Both the position numbers and the translations under genes were made by a program. This document shows, one piece after another, positions 1 to 9,225 of a stretch of DNA of 64,000 nucleotides (the first letter of the stretch is position 1; each line of letters begins with the position of its first letter). The notes beneath the pieces were generated by a model. That model worked only from the letters and a program-made list of their open reading frames with translations. It did not search any database and was not told the origin of the DNA. The stretch comes from JALQUL01 sp040382935 (lineage in GTDB: Bacteria > Pseudomonadota > Gammaproteobacteria > Burkholderiales > Burkholderiaceae_C). The DNA lies in the NCBI GenBank assembly GCA_040382935.1, contig JBEIEP010000002.1, forward strand, positions 62,001 to 126,000. The letters are read 5' to 3'.

Positions 1-2
1 GC

Positions 3-1079
3 GCCCAGCAATTGTTCCGTTGGATACATCAAAAAGGTGTGGGTGACTTCGCCCAGATGACCGATTTAGCCAAATCGCTCCGTGACAAGCTGCCTGGCGT
101 AGCCTATGTTGCCGGTTTACCCGTATTGAGCCGCAAGGCGTCAACGGACGGTACGGTCAAATGGCTGTTTGATGTAGGGCAGGGCAATGCGGTGGAGGCG
201 GTTTTCATCCCGGAAACCGACCGAGCGACGCTTTGCATTTCGTCCCAGGCAGGCTGTGCAGTGGGGTGCCGATTTTGTTCCACGGGGTACCAAGGATTTA
301 GCAGAAACCTCACCAGCGGCGAGATCGTCGCGCAGTTGTGGGCCATCGAGCACGAGTTGCGTCGACTTCGGGTGAGTACCGATCGCGTTATCAGCAACGT
401 CGTCATGATGGGGATGGGCGAACCCTTGCAAAATTATTCGGCACTGGTTCCTGCGCTCAATACCATGTTGTCCGATCATGCCTACGGTTTGTCGCGCCGA
501 AGGGTAACGGTGTCAACGTCAGGCGTTGTGCCCATGATAGCGCGCTTGGGTAAGGATTGCCCCGTGGCGCTGGCCGTCTCTTTACATGCGCCTTCAGACG
601 ACTTGCGGTCCGACCTGGTACCACTGAACAAAAAATACCCCATCGCCGAACTGCTTGCCGCTTGCAAAGCCTACCTGGCCTATGCGCCACGGGACTTCAT
701 TACCTTTGAATACTGTATGCTGGACGGTGTTAACGATAGTCCAGCCCAGGCTCACGCTTTGGTGCAATTGCTCGGCCTCAATTCTGCGACGCGGCTGCCC
801 TGCAAAATTAACCTGATCCCGTTTAACCCATTTCCTCAGTCGGGACTGACCTGTTCGAGTGCCCTGGCCGTTAAGGCATTTGCGAACATCCTCAGTCAGG
901 CCGGTATCGTCACCACGGTGCGAAAAACGCGCGGTGACGACATTGATGCGGCCTGCGGACAACTCGCCGGAGAAGTTAAGGACCGTACGCGGGTGCGTCA
1001 ACGTCTGTTACAGCCGCTTTCCAATTTATCGTCCGAATCTTTAAACCAAGCCGCAAGGTACGCGACTGTTACGGGTTAA
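3..1079 (+). CDS. rlmN: 23S rRNA/tRNA adenine-C2 methyltransferase RlmN (5' end cut by window)
   Basis: Radical-SAM enzyme that methylates C2 of A2503 in 23S rRNA and A37 in some tRNAs, acting in the cytoplasm. The radical-SAM cluster motif CxxxCxxC is visible (CAVGCRFC, about residues 85-92 of the visible protein). A C-terminal Cys in DDIDAACGQL fits the second catalytic cysteine of the family. Codons upstream of the first possible TTG (position 12) stay open and read A-Q-Q, matching the usual lead-in to the conserved FRWIH stretch. The true start therefore lies outside the window, and some 20-30 N-terminal residues are missing. It is followed 12 bp later by the PilW gene, the usual Burkholderiales order. 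Confidence 0.95.
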   Translation, partial: AQQLFRWIHQKGVGDFAQMTDLAKSLRDKLPGVAYVAGLPVLSRKASTDGTVKWLFDVGQGNAVEAVFIPETDRATLCISSQAGCAVGCRFCSTGYQGFSRNLTSGEIVAQLWAIEHELRRLRVSTDRVISNVVMMGMGEPLQNYSALVPALNTMLSDHAYGLSRRRVTVSTSGVVPMIARLGKDCPVALAVSLHAPSDDLRSDLVPLNKKYPIAELLAACKAYLAYAPRDFITFEYCMLDGVNDSPAQAHALVQLLGLNSATRLPCKINLIPFNPFPQSGLTCSSALAVKAFANILSQAGIVTTVRKTRGDDIDAACGQLAGEVKDRTRVRQRLLQPLSNLSSESLNQAARYATVTG

Positions 1080-1091
1080 TGGAGGATTGAC

Positions 1092-1904
1092 ATGAACTCG
1101 ACAACGGCAAACTTGAAGTGGGCGCTACTTTTTGGACTCGGTTTGTTAATCGGCTGCGCGGTACCCAGCGGATCAAGCACAATCGCCAATGATGCACCGC
1201 AGCCGGTTACCAGTGACAGTCCGCAGGCTGACATTGCACGGCGAGCGAGTATCCGCCTAGAGTTGGCGAGCGGTTATCTTTCACAAAACAAGCCACAATT
1301 TGCCATTGATGAGGCCAATCAGGCTTTGGCCCTTGACCCTCGGATGACGGAGGCGCTGGTGGTGCGTGGCCTGGCCTATTCCCAAAACGGAGAGCCGGCC
1401 GCGGCTGAACAGAGTTATCGTCGGGCTTTGGCAATCGATGGTCAATACGGAAGCGCCTTGCACAATCTGGGATGGCTGCTTTGCCAGCAACGCAAGTTCC
1501 CAGACGCGCAATCTATGTTTCAACGTGCGTTGGAAGCACCCCGCTACCGCGACCATGTCCTTACTTGGTTGGCCAAGGGGGTGTGCGAAGTTAGTTCAGG
1601 GGCGTATACCGAGGCTAAAGTGAGCCTGCAGCGGGCCTTTGAGATGGAGCCCACGAACCCAATCGCCAATTTCAACTTGGGTAAGTTGTATTTCAAATTA
1701 CAAGATTTCAATCGTGCACAGTTTTACATCAATCGCATTAATTCAACGGCTCAAGCCAACGCCGAGTCGTTGCATCTGGGGATTTTGGTTGAGCGACGCT
1801 TAGGCGCTCATGAAAGGGCACGTATGATGTACCAGCAGTTACGAGCGGGGTTCCCCAACTCCTTGCAATTGGCTAGGCTGGACAGAGGAGACGACAATGA
1901 CTGA
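1092..1904 (+). CDS. pilW: Type IV pilus biogenesis/stability lipoprotein PilW (PilF), TPR protein
   Basis: Outer-membrane lipoprotein that helps the PilQ secretin assemble in type IV pilus systems. The N terminus is a lipoprotein signal with lipobox LLIGC (acylated Cys about residue 22). The rest is tandem tetratricopeptide repeats, with recognisable TPR helices from about residue 50 to 260 (for example ALALDPRMTEALVVRGLAYS). The 270-aa length fits the family. It sits between rlmN and a RodZ-like gene and overlaps the latter by 8 bp, so translation is probably coupled. No other pilus genes are in the window; this locus is normally an outlier from the main pil clusters. Confidence 0.88.
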   Translation: MNSTTANLKWALLFGLGLLIGCAVPSGSSTIANDAPQPVTSDSPQADIARRASIRLELASGYLSQNKPQFAIDEANQALALDPRMTEALVVRGLAYSQNGEPAAAEQSYRRALAIDGQYGSALHNLGWLLCQQRKFPDAQSMFQRALEAPRYRDHVLTWLAKGVCEVSSGAYTEAKVSLQRAFEMEPTNPIANFNLGKLYFKLQDFNRAQFYINRINSTAQANAESLHLGILVERRLGAHERARMMYQQLRAGFPNSLQLARLDRGDDND

Positions 1905-2865
1905 AAACGCAGCAATGCAAGAGGATGCGCAGGGTACGCCTGAAGCGTCCCAGCCTGATCTTGACGGCCTGAGTGTCATGATTTTGCCCATGGCGGAGTC
2001 TGCAACGGGCTCGGATTCCGCAGGGGCCCTGCTTAAACGACTGCGTGAGCAGGCCGGTTGGTCGATTGAAAGCCTTTCGGGTGCACTCAAAGTACCTGTC
2101 AAAACCTTGCATGCGCTGGAGGCAAACGATATGGCGCGTCTGTATGACGTGGTGTTTTCTCGCGCCCTAGCTGCCAGTGTGTGCCGCACCCTCAAAGCCG
2201 ATGCGGCACCGGTTTTGGCATTGATGCCGCAGATTGTTCGGAGTTCAGAGATCGTGAAGCCAGAAGCCAGTTTGAATGTACCCATGGGGCGTTCAGTGTA
2301 TTTTTCGGGACCTATGGGCTGGCTAAAAACCAAATCTGCTGCCTTGGTCGCACTTATGGTGTTGGGCATTTTGGTGTTGGGCAATTGGCCTACCTTGGCG
2401 GCCTGGTGGAGCAAGTCGGCGGCCACAGGTGTAGAAGCCAAAGTTGCGTCGTCTCCCACCAGCGTAGGGCAAGTCGAAACCGCTGCTGCACAGGCGCTGC
2501 CCCTTGCAGCCACCAGCGCCGCAACAGGCGCAGGCGGTGTCAAGACCGTGGTGACCGAAGTCCTTCCCATGACCCAGACCGGCGCCGGTGAAACCATTGG
2601 ACCGCTGGTAAACGCTTCATCGTCACCGCTTTTGAATATCACCATACAGGCCAGCGCACCCAGTTGGATAGAAATTACCGACAGCACAGGAAAGACCTTG
2701 TGGAGGCGCCTACTGGATCAAGGTGCCCCAGTCCAACTGACGGTACCCGCCGGAGCGCGGATGGCTGTTGGCAACGCCGCGGCCACCCGTTTAAGCATCA
2801 ACGGCAAAAGTGTTGAACTTGCCGCGGTGACTAACGCCAACATCGCTCGTCTGGAACTTCAATGA
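1897..2865 (+). CDS. RodZ-like helix-turn-helix membrane protein (DUF4115)
   Basis: Cell-shape/cytoskeleton-type bitopic membrane protein. A cytoplasmic HTH_25-type domain spans about residues 43-105 (ALLKRLREQAGWSIESLS). One transmembrane helix lies at about 148-165. A low-complexity Ala/Thr linker is followed by a C-terminal DUF4115-like beta domain at about 245-322 (PSWIEITDSTGKTLWRRLL). RodZ in E. coli links MreB to the wall elongasome; the same role is inferred here. It overlaps pilW by 8 bp and ispG by 4 bp (ATGA), so the run pilW-rodZ-ispG-hisS is probably one operon. The HTH is used for MreB binding in RodZ, so DNA binding should not be assumed. Confidence 0.8.
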   Translation: MTENAAMQEDAQGTPEASQPDLDGLSVMILPMAESATGSDSAGALLKRLREQAGWSIESLSGALKVPVKTLHALEANDMARLYDVVFSRALAASVCRTLKADAAPVLALMPQIVRSSEIVKPEASLNVPMGRSVYFSGPMGWLKTKSAALVALMVLGILVLGNWPTLAAWWSKSAATGVEAKVASSPTSVGQVETAAAQALPLAATSAATGAGGVKTVVTEVLPMTQTGAGETIGPLVNASSSPLLNITIQASAPSWIEITDSTGKTLWRRLLDQGAPVQLTVPAGARMAVGNAAATRLSINGKSVELAAVTNANIARLELQ

Positions 2866-4106
2866 ACGCGCCGTTGACATCCTCTCTTGGGCCCCGTTTG
2901 CAAGCCCGCGTTGCGTGGGGGCAGCGTGTGGTGACTGTGGGCGGTGGCGCCCCGGTACGCATACAGTCCATGACCAACACCGATACCACCGACGCCATTG
3001 CAACGGCCATACAGGTCAAGGCACTGGCACAGGCGGGCTCAGAGATGGTAAGGATTACCGTCAACACCCCTGAGGCGGCGGCGCAGGTTCCCTATATTCG
3101 GGAGCAACTCGATCGAATGGGGGTGGACGTTCCGCTGGTGGGTGATTTTCACTACAACGGGCATTTGCTGCTGCGCGATTTTCCTGAATGTGCCAAGGCT
3201 TTATCCAAGTACCGCATCAATCCCGGCAACGTCGGAAAAGGCGATAAGCACGACAGGCAGTTTGGGCAACTCATAGAGGCAGCACTTAGGTTTGATAAAC
3301 CGATTCGCATCGGTGTCAACTGGGGCAGTTTGGATCAAGAGCTGCTCGCACGCTTGATGGACGAAAACGCGGCGCGTTCTCAACCGCTGGGTGACAAAGC
3401 AGTGATGGTAGAGGCCTTGGTGCGTTCGGCCATCGATTCGGCCCATTTGGCCCAGCGCTTGGGCATGCCGGCCCACCAAATTATTTTGTCGTGCAAGGTC
3501 AGCGCTGTTCAAGATTTGGTAACCGTCTATCGCGAGTTGGCCCGAAGAGGGCCGTATGCCCTGCATCTAGGGTTGACAGAGGCTGGTATGGGCACCAAGG
3601 GCATTGTCGCGTCAACCGCTGCTTTGTCCTTGCTTTTGCAAGAGGGAATCGGCGACACGATTCGCGTTTCGCTCACCCCGCAACCCAATGAAGCGCGAAC
3701 CCAGGAAGTGGTGGTCGCTGCTGAGATTTTGCAGTCCCTGGGCTTGCGCTCATTTACCCCCTCTGTCACAGCATGTCCTGGTTGCGGCCGCACCACCAGC
3801 ACCACGTTTCAAGAGTTGACCCAACAAATTGACCAGTACCTGCGCGACAGCATGCCTGTCTGGAAGACGCAGTACCCAGGCGTCGAGAGTCTAAAAGTGG
3901 CGGTCATGGGGTGCATCGTGAACGGGCCCGGTGAGAGCAAGCACGCTGACATTGGCATCTCGTTGCCTGGAACCGGCGAGGCACCGGCAGCCCCCGTTTT
4001 TATCGATGGCAGCAAATTTACAACACTGCGCGGAGTTGGGATCCTGAACGAGTTTCAAGCCATAGTCCACGGCTACGTGCAGCGACGTTACGGACAATCG
4101 ACATGA
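2862..4106 (+). CDS. ispG: 4-hydroxy-3-methylbut-2-enyl diphosphate synthase IspG (GcpE)
   Basis: Converts MEcPP to HMBPP in the MEP isoprenoid pathway using a [4Fe-4S] cluster. The cluster ligands are visible: Cys305 and Cys308 in TACPGCGRTT, Cys351 in VMGCIVNGPGE, and the nearby Glu358. The N-terminal TIM-barrel part carries QSMTNTDT (about 35-42) and the glycine-rich NPGNVG (about 120). The 414-aa length suits the bacterial two-domain form with an extended loop. It starts in an ATGA overlap with the RodZ-like gene and ends in an ATGA overlap with hisS, indicating coupled translation. Confidence 0.97.
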   Translation: MNAPLTSSLGPRLQARVAWGQRVVTVGGGAPVRIQSMTNTDTTDAIATAIQVKALAQAGSEMVRITVNTPEAAAQVPYIREQLDRMGVDVPLVGDFHYNGHLLLRDFPECAKALSKYRINPGNVGKGDKHDRQFGQLIEAALRFDKPIRIGVNWGSLDQELLARLMDENAARSQPLGDKAVMVEALVRSAIDSAHLAQRLGMPAHQIILSCKVSAVQDLVTVYRELARRGPYALHLGLTEAGMGTKGIVASTAALSLLLQEGIGDTIRVSLTPQPNEARTQEVVVAAEILQSLGLRSFTPSVTACPGCGRTTSTTFQELTQQIDQYLRDSMPVWKTQYPGVESLKVAVMGCIVNGPGESKHADIGISLPGTGEAPAAPVFIDGSKFTTLRGVGILNEFQAIVHGYVQRRYGQST

Positions 4107-5419
4107 CAGACAAGGCAAGTAAACCCGCAAAGTTGGTGGGTGTTAAAGGCATGAACGACATCATGCCTCCCGAATCCTTGCGTTGGGAGCACTTAGAGCA
4201 GCAGGTGCGTGAGCAAATGGCACGGTTCGGCTATTTCAACGTACGCACACCAATTGTGGAGCCCACGCCCCTGTTCGTTCGTGGCCTAGGTCAAAACACC
4301 GACGTGGTCGAAAAAGAAATGTACAGTTTTGTGGACCGCCTCAATGGCGAGTCGCTCACGCTGCGACCCGAGAACACCGCAGGGTTGGTGCGTGCCGCCA
4401 GCGAGCATGCCTTGCTGCACGACGGCCCCAAGCGCCTTTTTTACATGGGGCCTATGTTCAGGCACGAACGTCCGCAACGTGGGCGTTACCGGCAGTTTCA
4501 CCAAGTGGGGGCCGAAGCGCTGGGGTTTAGCGGCTACGAGGCCGACGCGGAACTGATTTTGTTGGCACACCAGTTGTGGCAGCGTTTAGGCTTGACTGGC
4601 ATATCGCTTGAACTCAATTGCTTGGGGCAACCCGCGGAGCGGCGGGCCCACAAAGAGGCATTGGTCGCCTATTTCCAAGCCCATCTGGCCCAACTGGACG
4701 AGGATTCACAGCGGCGTTTGCTCACCAATCCGCTGCGGATTTTGGATACCAAAAACCCGCAACTCCAGGCCTTGGTCAATGGTGCGCCGCAACTGATTGC
4801 CTTTTTGGGCCCACAGTCCTTGGCATTTTTCGATGGGGTCAAAGCGATTTTGGATGCCAATGGTGTGCCCTTTACAATCAACCCGCGGTTGGTGAGGGGT
4901 TTGGACTATTACAACCTGACGGTTTTTGAGTTTGTCACCGACCAATTGGGGTCTCAAGGAACGATTTGCGGTGGCGGACGGTACGACTACCTGTTTGAAG
5001 AAGTAGGCGGCAAACCAGCACCAGCCGTTGGTTGGGCCATGGGCATGGAGCGTGTGCTCGAGCTGCTCAACGTTCAAGGCAAGCAGGCGGTCACACCGGA
5101 GGTGGATGTCTACGCCGTGGTGGACAAAACCGACCATCTGCCAATGGCAATGGCGCAGTTGCAGGGATTGCGTGCCCAAGGCCTGGTGGTGCATATGCAT
5201 GCACGCGGACAGACTGGCGATGTGCAATCAATGGGCAGCCTTAAATCCCAGTTTAAGCGGGCCGACCTCAGTGGTGCACGATTTGCCTTGGTGTTTGGCC
5301 AAGACGAAGCAGTCCGGCAGGTGGTCGGGGTGAAAAACCTGCGTGACCGAGAGGCCGCGCAGACGGAGCTTGCATGGGGTGATTTACAGGCTTGGGGTGC
5401 GTCCATCGCAAGACCTTGA
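4103..5419 (+). CDS. hisS: Histidyl-tRNA synthetase
   Basis: Class II aminoacyl-tRNA synthetase that charges tRNA-His. Motif 2 is clear (FYMGPMFRHERPQRGRYRQF, about residues 114-133). The His-specific peptide RGLDYYNLTVFEF (about 267-279) and motif 3 with GGGRYDYLFEEVGG are present, followed by the C-terminal anticodon-binding domain. The 438-aa length is normal. The ATG overlaps the ispG stop by 4 bp. A second class II-like protein, HisZ, is encoded at 11560; that one lacks the His-specific residues, so this gene is the real synthetase. Confidence 0.97.
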   Translation: MTDKASKPAKLVGVKGMNDIMPPESLRWEHLEQQVREQMARFGYFNVRTPIVEPTPLFVRGLGQNTDVVEKEMYSFVDRLNGESLTLRPENTAGLVRAASEHALLHDGPKRLFYMGPMFRHERPQRGRYRQFHQVGAEALGFSGYEADAELILLAHQLWQRLGLTGISLELNCLGQPAERRAHKEALVAYFQAHLAQLDEDSQRRLLTNPLRILDTKNPQLQALVNGAPQLIAFLGPQSLAFFDGVKAILDANGVPFTINPRLVRGLDYYNLTVFEFVTDQLGSQGTICGGGRYDYLFEEVGGKPAPAVGWAMGMERVLELLNVQGKQAVTPEVDVYAVVDKTDHLPMAMAQLQGLRAQGLVVHMHARGQTGDVQSMGSLKSQFKRADLSGARFALVFGQDEAVRQVVGVKNLRDREAAQTELAWGDLQAWGASIARP

Positions 5420-5477
5420 TTTTTGTGCGCGAAATGCGCTTTGGCAGTTACACACTTTAGATATTTGGAACACAAGC

Positions 5478-6161
5478 ATGGCGACCCAACATTTGGATTT
5501 GGACGAGCAAGAGAAACTGGATCAGATCAAGGACTTTTGGAGAAGGTACGGAAACTTCATCACCTGGGTGGCGATTGTGGTTTTCGGGGCCTACGGCGCC
5601 TGGCTAGGTTACAACAATTGGCAGGTGCGCAAGGCCACCGAGGCTTCGACGCTGTTTGGCGCGTTCGAACTGGCCGTACAAGAAGGCGATGAGGCGCGCA
5701 TTGGGCGGGCCGTGCAAGACCTAGACAAAGACTACGCAAAAACGACGTACGCGCAGCAGGCCAAGTTACTGGCCGCCAAGTTTTATGGCGACAAAGGCAA
5801 TCTGGACGCGGCCAAAGCGCAGCTACAGGCTGTTGCCGATAACGCCTCAGATGAGGGCTACCGGGCGTTGGCTCGCTTGCGTCTGGCAGGGGTGTGGATC
5901 GACCAAAAGAATCTGGACGCTGCATTGCAAGTGCTGGCCATTGAATTGCCGCCAGCATTTGCGGCTTTAGGGGCTGATCGCAAGGGAGACATCTACGCCT
6001 TGCAAGGAAAAGCTGTAGAGGCTCGTGCCGCCTACGAAAAAGCCTACACATTGGCGGGTGAAAAATCTCCTTACCGCCCCATGATAGAAGTCAAAATGCG
6101 GGCCCTAGGCGCTGAGCCACCTACCCCTGCAAGTGCCGCATCTGCGGCCAAGTCGGGATAA
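5478..6161 (+). CDS. yfgM: YfgM-family ancillary SecYEG translocon subunit (TPR)
   Basis: Inner-membrane protein with a short cytoplasmic N terminus, one transmembrane helix at about residues 27-47 (FITWVAIVVFGAYGAWLGY) and a periplasmic TPR-like helical domain. In E. coli YfgM links SecYEG to periplasmic chaperones. The ATG at 5478 was chosen because the protein then begins MATQHLDLDEQEKLDQIKDF, the conserved family start; the frame is open further upstream but reads poorly there. Length is 227 aa. It lies 58 bp after hisS and only 2 bp before der. The outer-membrane assembly gene bamB, normally found between yfgM and der in this order, is missing. Confidence 0.88.
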   Translation: MATQHLDLDEQEKLDQIKDFWRRYGNFITWVAIVVFGAYGAWLGYNNWQVRKATEASTLFGAFELAVQEGDEARIGRAVQDLDKDYAKTTYAQQAKLLAAKFYGDKGNLDAAKAQLQAVADNASDEGYRALARLRLAGVWIDQKNLDAALQVLAIELPPAFAALGADRKGDIYALQGKAVEARAAYEKAYTLAGEKSPYRPMIEVKMRALGAEPPTPASAASAAKSG

Positions 6162-6163
6162 GT

Positions 6164-7504
6164 ATGCAGGCTGTTATAGCGCTGGTGGGGCGCGCAAATG
6201 TAGGGAAATCCACACTGTTTAACCGTTTGACGCGTTCGCGTGATGCCATCGTCGCCGATTTTCCGGGTCTGACCCGTGACCGGCATTACGGCAATGCCAA
6301 ACATGGCAAACGGCCATTTATTGTGGTCGATACGGGCGGGTTTGAGCCAGATGCAGGTTCTGGCATTGTGAAAGAAATGGCCAAACAAACCCGCCAGGCG
6401 GTTGCTGAGGCCGATTTGGTATTGTTTGTGGTGGACGTGCGCGCCGGACTTTCGGCCTTAGACCAAGACATTGCAGATTTTTTGCGCAAGCTGGGAAAAA
6501 AATGCCTAGTGGTTGCCAATAAAGCCGAAGGATTGCACGAGGGGGGTCAAAACGTCACCGATTTCTTTGCCCTTGGTTTGGGTCCGGTGCATCCCGTGTC
6601 AGCCGCGCACGGCCAGGGTATGCGCAGCATGCTCGATTTGGTGTTTGAGCAACTCGATGTTGAACCCTTGGTTCCTGAGTCTGATGCGGAGGTCGACGAT
6701 CAGGTGATACGGCTGACGGTTGCGGGCCGGCCCAATGCGGGTAAATCCACGCTGATCAACGCTTGGCTGGGTGAAGAGCGTCTGGTGGCCTTTGACCAGC
6801 CCGGTACCACACGCGATGCGATTAGCGTTCCGATTGAGCGCGATGGGCGACGGTTCGAAATTATCGACACTGCGGGGCTGAGGCGCCGTGGCAAGGTGTT
6901 TGAGACGGTAGAGAAGTTCTCCGTCGTGAAAACCTTGCAGGCCATTGAATCTAGCAACGTGGTACTGCTGTTAATCGATGCCACCGAAGGGGTGACCGAT
7001 CAAGATGCTCACATCGCTGGGTATGTGCTGGAGTGTGGGCGAGCTGTGGTGCTGGCTATCAATAAATGGGACGCTGTAGACGCTTATCAGCGCGAAATGG
7101 TGGAGCGATCCATCTCAACCCGCCTGCCATTTTTGCATTTTGCGCAAATCCACCACATCTCGGCCAAAAAACGCCAAGGCTTACAGCCGGTGTGGAATTC
7201 ATTACTGCGGGCGCATGAGTCGGCCAGCATCAAAATGCCGACGCCGCAGCTCACGCGCCTGTTGCTTGATGCGGTGCAGTTTCAAAGCCCCAGTCGAGGC
7301 GGCATGTACCGGCCCAAAATGCGATACGCGCATCAAGGAGGCATGAACCCGCCGGTGATCGTTATCCACGGTAATTCGCTGGAACACGTCAATGCGGCTT
7401 ACAAGCGCTTTTTGGAAACCCGGTTCAGAAAGGCTTACAAGCTGGTCGGGACACCGCTACGGATAGAGTTCAAAAGCTCAGCCAATCCCTACGTGGACAA
7501 GTAA
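6164..7504 (+). CDS. der: Ribosome biogenesis GTPase Der (EngA)
   Basis: Essential double-GTPase needed for 50S subunit assembly. It has two consecutive G domains: the first P-loop is GRANVGKST (about residues 9-17) with DTGG and NKAE motifs; the second is GRPNAGKST (about 187-195) with DTAG and NKWD. The C-terminal KH-like domain ends about residue 446. The ATG follows the yfgM stop by 2 bp, so the two are probably translated from one transcript. All G motifs look intact. Confidence 0.97.
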   Translation: MQAVIALVGRANVGKSTLFNRLTRSRDAIVADFPGLTRDRHYGNAKHGKRPFIVVDTGGFEPDAGSGIVKEMAKQTRQAVAEADLVLFVVDVRAGLSALDQDIADFLRKLGKKCLVVANKAEGLHEGGQNVTDFFALGLGPVHPVSAAHGQGMRSMLDLVFEQLDVEPLVPESDAEVDDQVIRLTVAGRPNAGKSTLINAWLGEERLVAFDQPGTTRDAISVPIERDGRRFEIIDTAGLRRRGKVFETVEKFSVVKTLQAIESSNVVLLLIDATEGVTDQDAHIAGYVLECGRAVVLAINKWDAVDAYQREMVERSISTRLPFLHFAQIHHISAKKRQGLQPVWNSLLRAHESASIKMPTPQLTRLLLDAVQFQSPSRGGMYRPKMRYAHQGGMNPPVIVIHGNSLEHVNAAYKRFLETRFRKAYKLVGTPLRIEFKSSANPYVDK

Positions 7505-7667
7505 ATTAATGCAGCAATAGGCGGGCCTTACACAGGGCGGCTCTAGGCGGGCTTCCCGTTTTATTCGCTACTTTTTGTAACCCCCTTGGCTTGAAATTGG
7601 TAACTACAGCCCAAGGTTATTTTCTGTATGTTATGTTCAAACACCATTACTTAGCACGGAGAATATC

Positions 7668-7922
7668 GTGAATTCCAAAGGTCAATTTTTACAAGATCCT
7701 TACCTGAACCAGCTGAGGCTGGAGCACGTTCCGGTTTCTATTTACCTGGTCAACGGCATCAAGCTTCAGGGCCAAATTGAATCCTTTGATGCCTATGTCA
7801 TATTGCTGCGCAATACCATGACCCAAATGGTGTACAAGCACGCCATTTCTACCATTGTCCCCAGTCGCGCGGTCAGTTTCCGCGCTGCCGATCCGGCCGG
7901 TGATGGCCCCTCGGACGAATAA
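7668..7922 (+). CDS. hfq: RNA chaperone Hfq
   Basis: Sm-like hexameric RNA chaperone that pairs small RNAs with mRNAs. The Sm1 region reads LVNGIKLQGQIESFDAY and the Sm2 region reads YKHAIST; the N-terminal FLQDPYLNQLR is the classic Hfq opening. At 84 aa it has a short C-terminal tail. It sits in the standard place between der and hflX. The preceding 163-bp gap has a TTGAAA at 7591-7596 and AT-rich sequence before the gene, so hfq may have its own promoter, but no convincing -10 was pinned down. An AGCACGGAG stretch just upstream of the GTG/ATG region serves as ribosome binding site. Confidence 0.97.
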   Translation: MNSKGQFLQDPYLNQLRLEHVPVSIYLVNGIKLQGQIESFDAYVILLRNTMTQMVYKHAISTIVPSRAVSFRAADPAGDGPSDE

Positions 7923-7959
7923 TTCAGTCCCAAGCGGTGAAAATACCCGGTAATTTCAT

Positions 7960-9144
7960 TTGAAACCCCCCTCCGTTATTGGGGCGATCCTGGTGGGCGT
8001 GGATCTTGGCACGCCCGGATTTGACGGCACTTTACAAGAGTTGTCGTTGCTGGCCTCTACCGCAGGTCTGACCGCAGTGGGTGCGGTCACGTGCAAACGT
8101 AAAGCGCCCGACGCGGCCCTTTTTGTGGGTTCTGGCAAAGCGCAGGAAATCAAGGCACTGGCCGAGCAAACAGGGGCCCAAGAGATTTTGTTCGACCAAA
8201 GCCTGTCACCCGCCCAGCAACGCAACCTTGAGCGCGCTATAGGCCTACCGGTCAATGACCGCGTGATGCTCATATTGCAGATTTTTGCGCAGCGGGCGCG
8301 TAGCCACGAGGGCAAGCTGCAGGTGGAGTTGGCCAGGCTGCAATATGTCGCCACACGGCTGGTTAGGCGGTGGTCCCATTTGGAGCGCCAGTCAGGGGGT
8401 ATTGGATTGCGCGGTGGCCCCGGCGAGACCCAGATTGAGCTGGACCGCCGCATGATTAACGACAGCATCAAAAAGACCAAAGAGCGTTTGGCCAAAGTTA
8501 TCAAACAACGAAATACACAACGCCGCCAACGCGAACGCCAGGACACCTACAACGTTTCCTTGGTGGGTTACACCAACGCTGGCAAGTCAACCCTGTTTAA
8601 CGCGCTGACCAAAGCGCGCAGCTACGTGGCCGATCAGTTGTTCGCCACCTTGGATACCACCACACGTCAAATGTATTTGCAAGACGCGGGACGATCCGTC
8701 TCCTTATCCGACACCGTGGGCTTTATCAAAGACCTCCCGCATGGCCTGATTGAGGCCTTTCGTGCCACCTTGCAAGAGGCAGTGCAGTCGGACCTGTTGC
8801 TTCATGTCGTTGACGCGTCCAACCCGGAGTGGGACCAGCAGGTCCAGCAGGTCCAGTCCGTGCTCACTGAAATTGGCGCCGATACCATCCCGCAAGTGAT
8901 GGTCTTTAACAAGATTGATTTGATGGACCCGGGGCGGCGTCCCCTTGCATTGTCAGATTGGTACGAGCACCAGGGTGTATCGGTGCCGCGTATTTTTGTG
9001 AGTGCGGCCAGTCTGGAGGGGATGGATGGCGTTCGCGCGGCTATCGCGCGCGCGATTGGCGCGTCAAGCCGGGAATCTGCTGCTACCCGTTCAACCTGTG
9101 CTGCGGAATTAGCCCTTGCATTCGCGGGTTCATCACCCGTCTAG
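7960..9144 (+). CDS. hflX: Ribosome-associated GTPase HflX (TTG start)
   Basis: GTPase that binds the 50S subunit and splits stalled ribosomes. The N-terminal HflX domain (ILVGVDLGTPG from about residue 10) is followed by the glycine-rich linker GGIGLRGGPGETQIE. The G domain has P-loop GYTNAGKST at about 203-211, DTVGF, and NKID. The TTG at 7960 is the only usable start upstream of the conserved ILVGVD segment, since the next in-frame upstream codon set hits a stop. Length 394 aa is slightly short because the C-terminal tail is brief. It lies in the hfq-hflX-hflK-hflC cluster. Confidence 0.93.
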   Translation: MKPPSVIGAILVGVDLGTPGFDGTLQELSLLASTAGLTAVGAVTCKRKAPDAALFVGSGKAQEIKALAEQTGAQEILFDQSLSPAQQRNLERAIGLPVNDRVMLILQIFAQRARSHEGKLQVELARLQYVATRLVRRWSHLERQSGGIGLRGGPGETQIELDRRMINDSIKKTKERLAKVIKQRNTQRRQRERQDTYNVSLVGYTNAGKSTLFNALTKARSYVADQLFATLDTTTRQMYLQDAGRSVSLSDTVGFIKDLPHGLIEAFRATLQEAVQSDLLLHVVDASNPEWDQQVQQVQSVLTEIGADTIPQVMVFNKIDLMDPGRRPLALSDWYEHQGVSVPRIFVSAASLEGMDGVRAAIARAIGASSRESAATRSTCAAELALAFAGSSPV

Positions 9145-9225
9145 GGCAACTGCAATGTTTTTTTTGGCACAATCAGTCGCGTCGGTTACACCTAGTTTTG
9201 AATTTCCTTTTAAAGCGCAATATAT

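Noticed and set aside
1839..2687. 282-aa open frame on the - strand
   Set aside because: Antisense shadow of the RodZ-like gene; low-complexity composition and no family features.
7505..7667. Possible terminator/promoter pair between der and hfq (GCGGGCTTCCCGTTTTA hairpin; TTGAAA)
   Set aside because: Stem is only 4 bp and no proper -10 was found, so neither is claimed as a feature.
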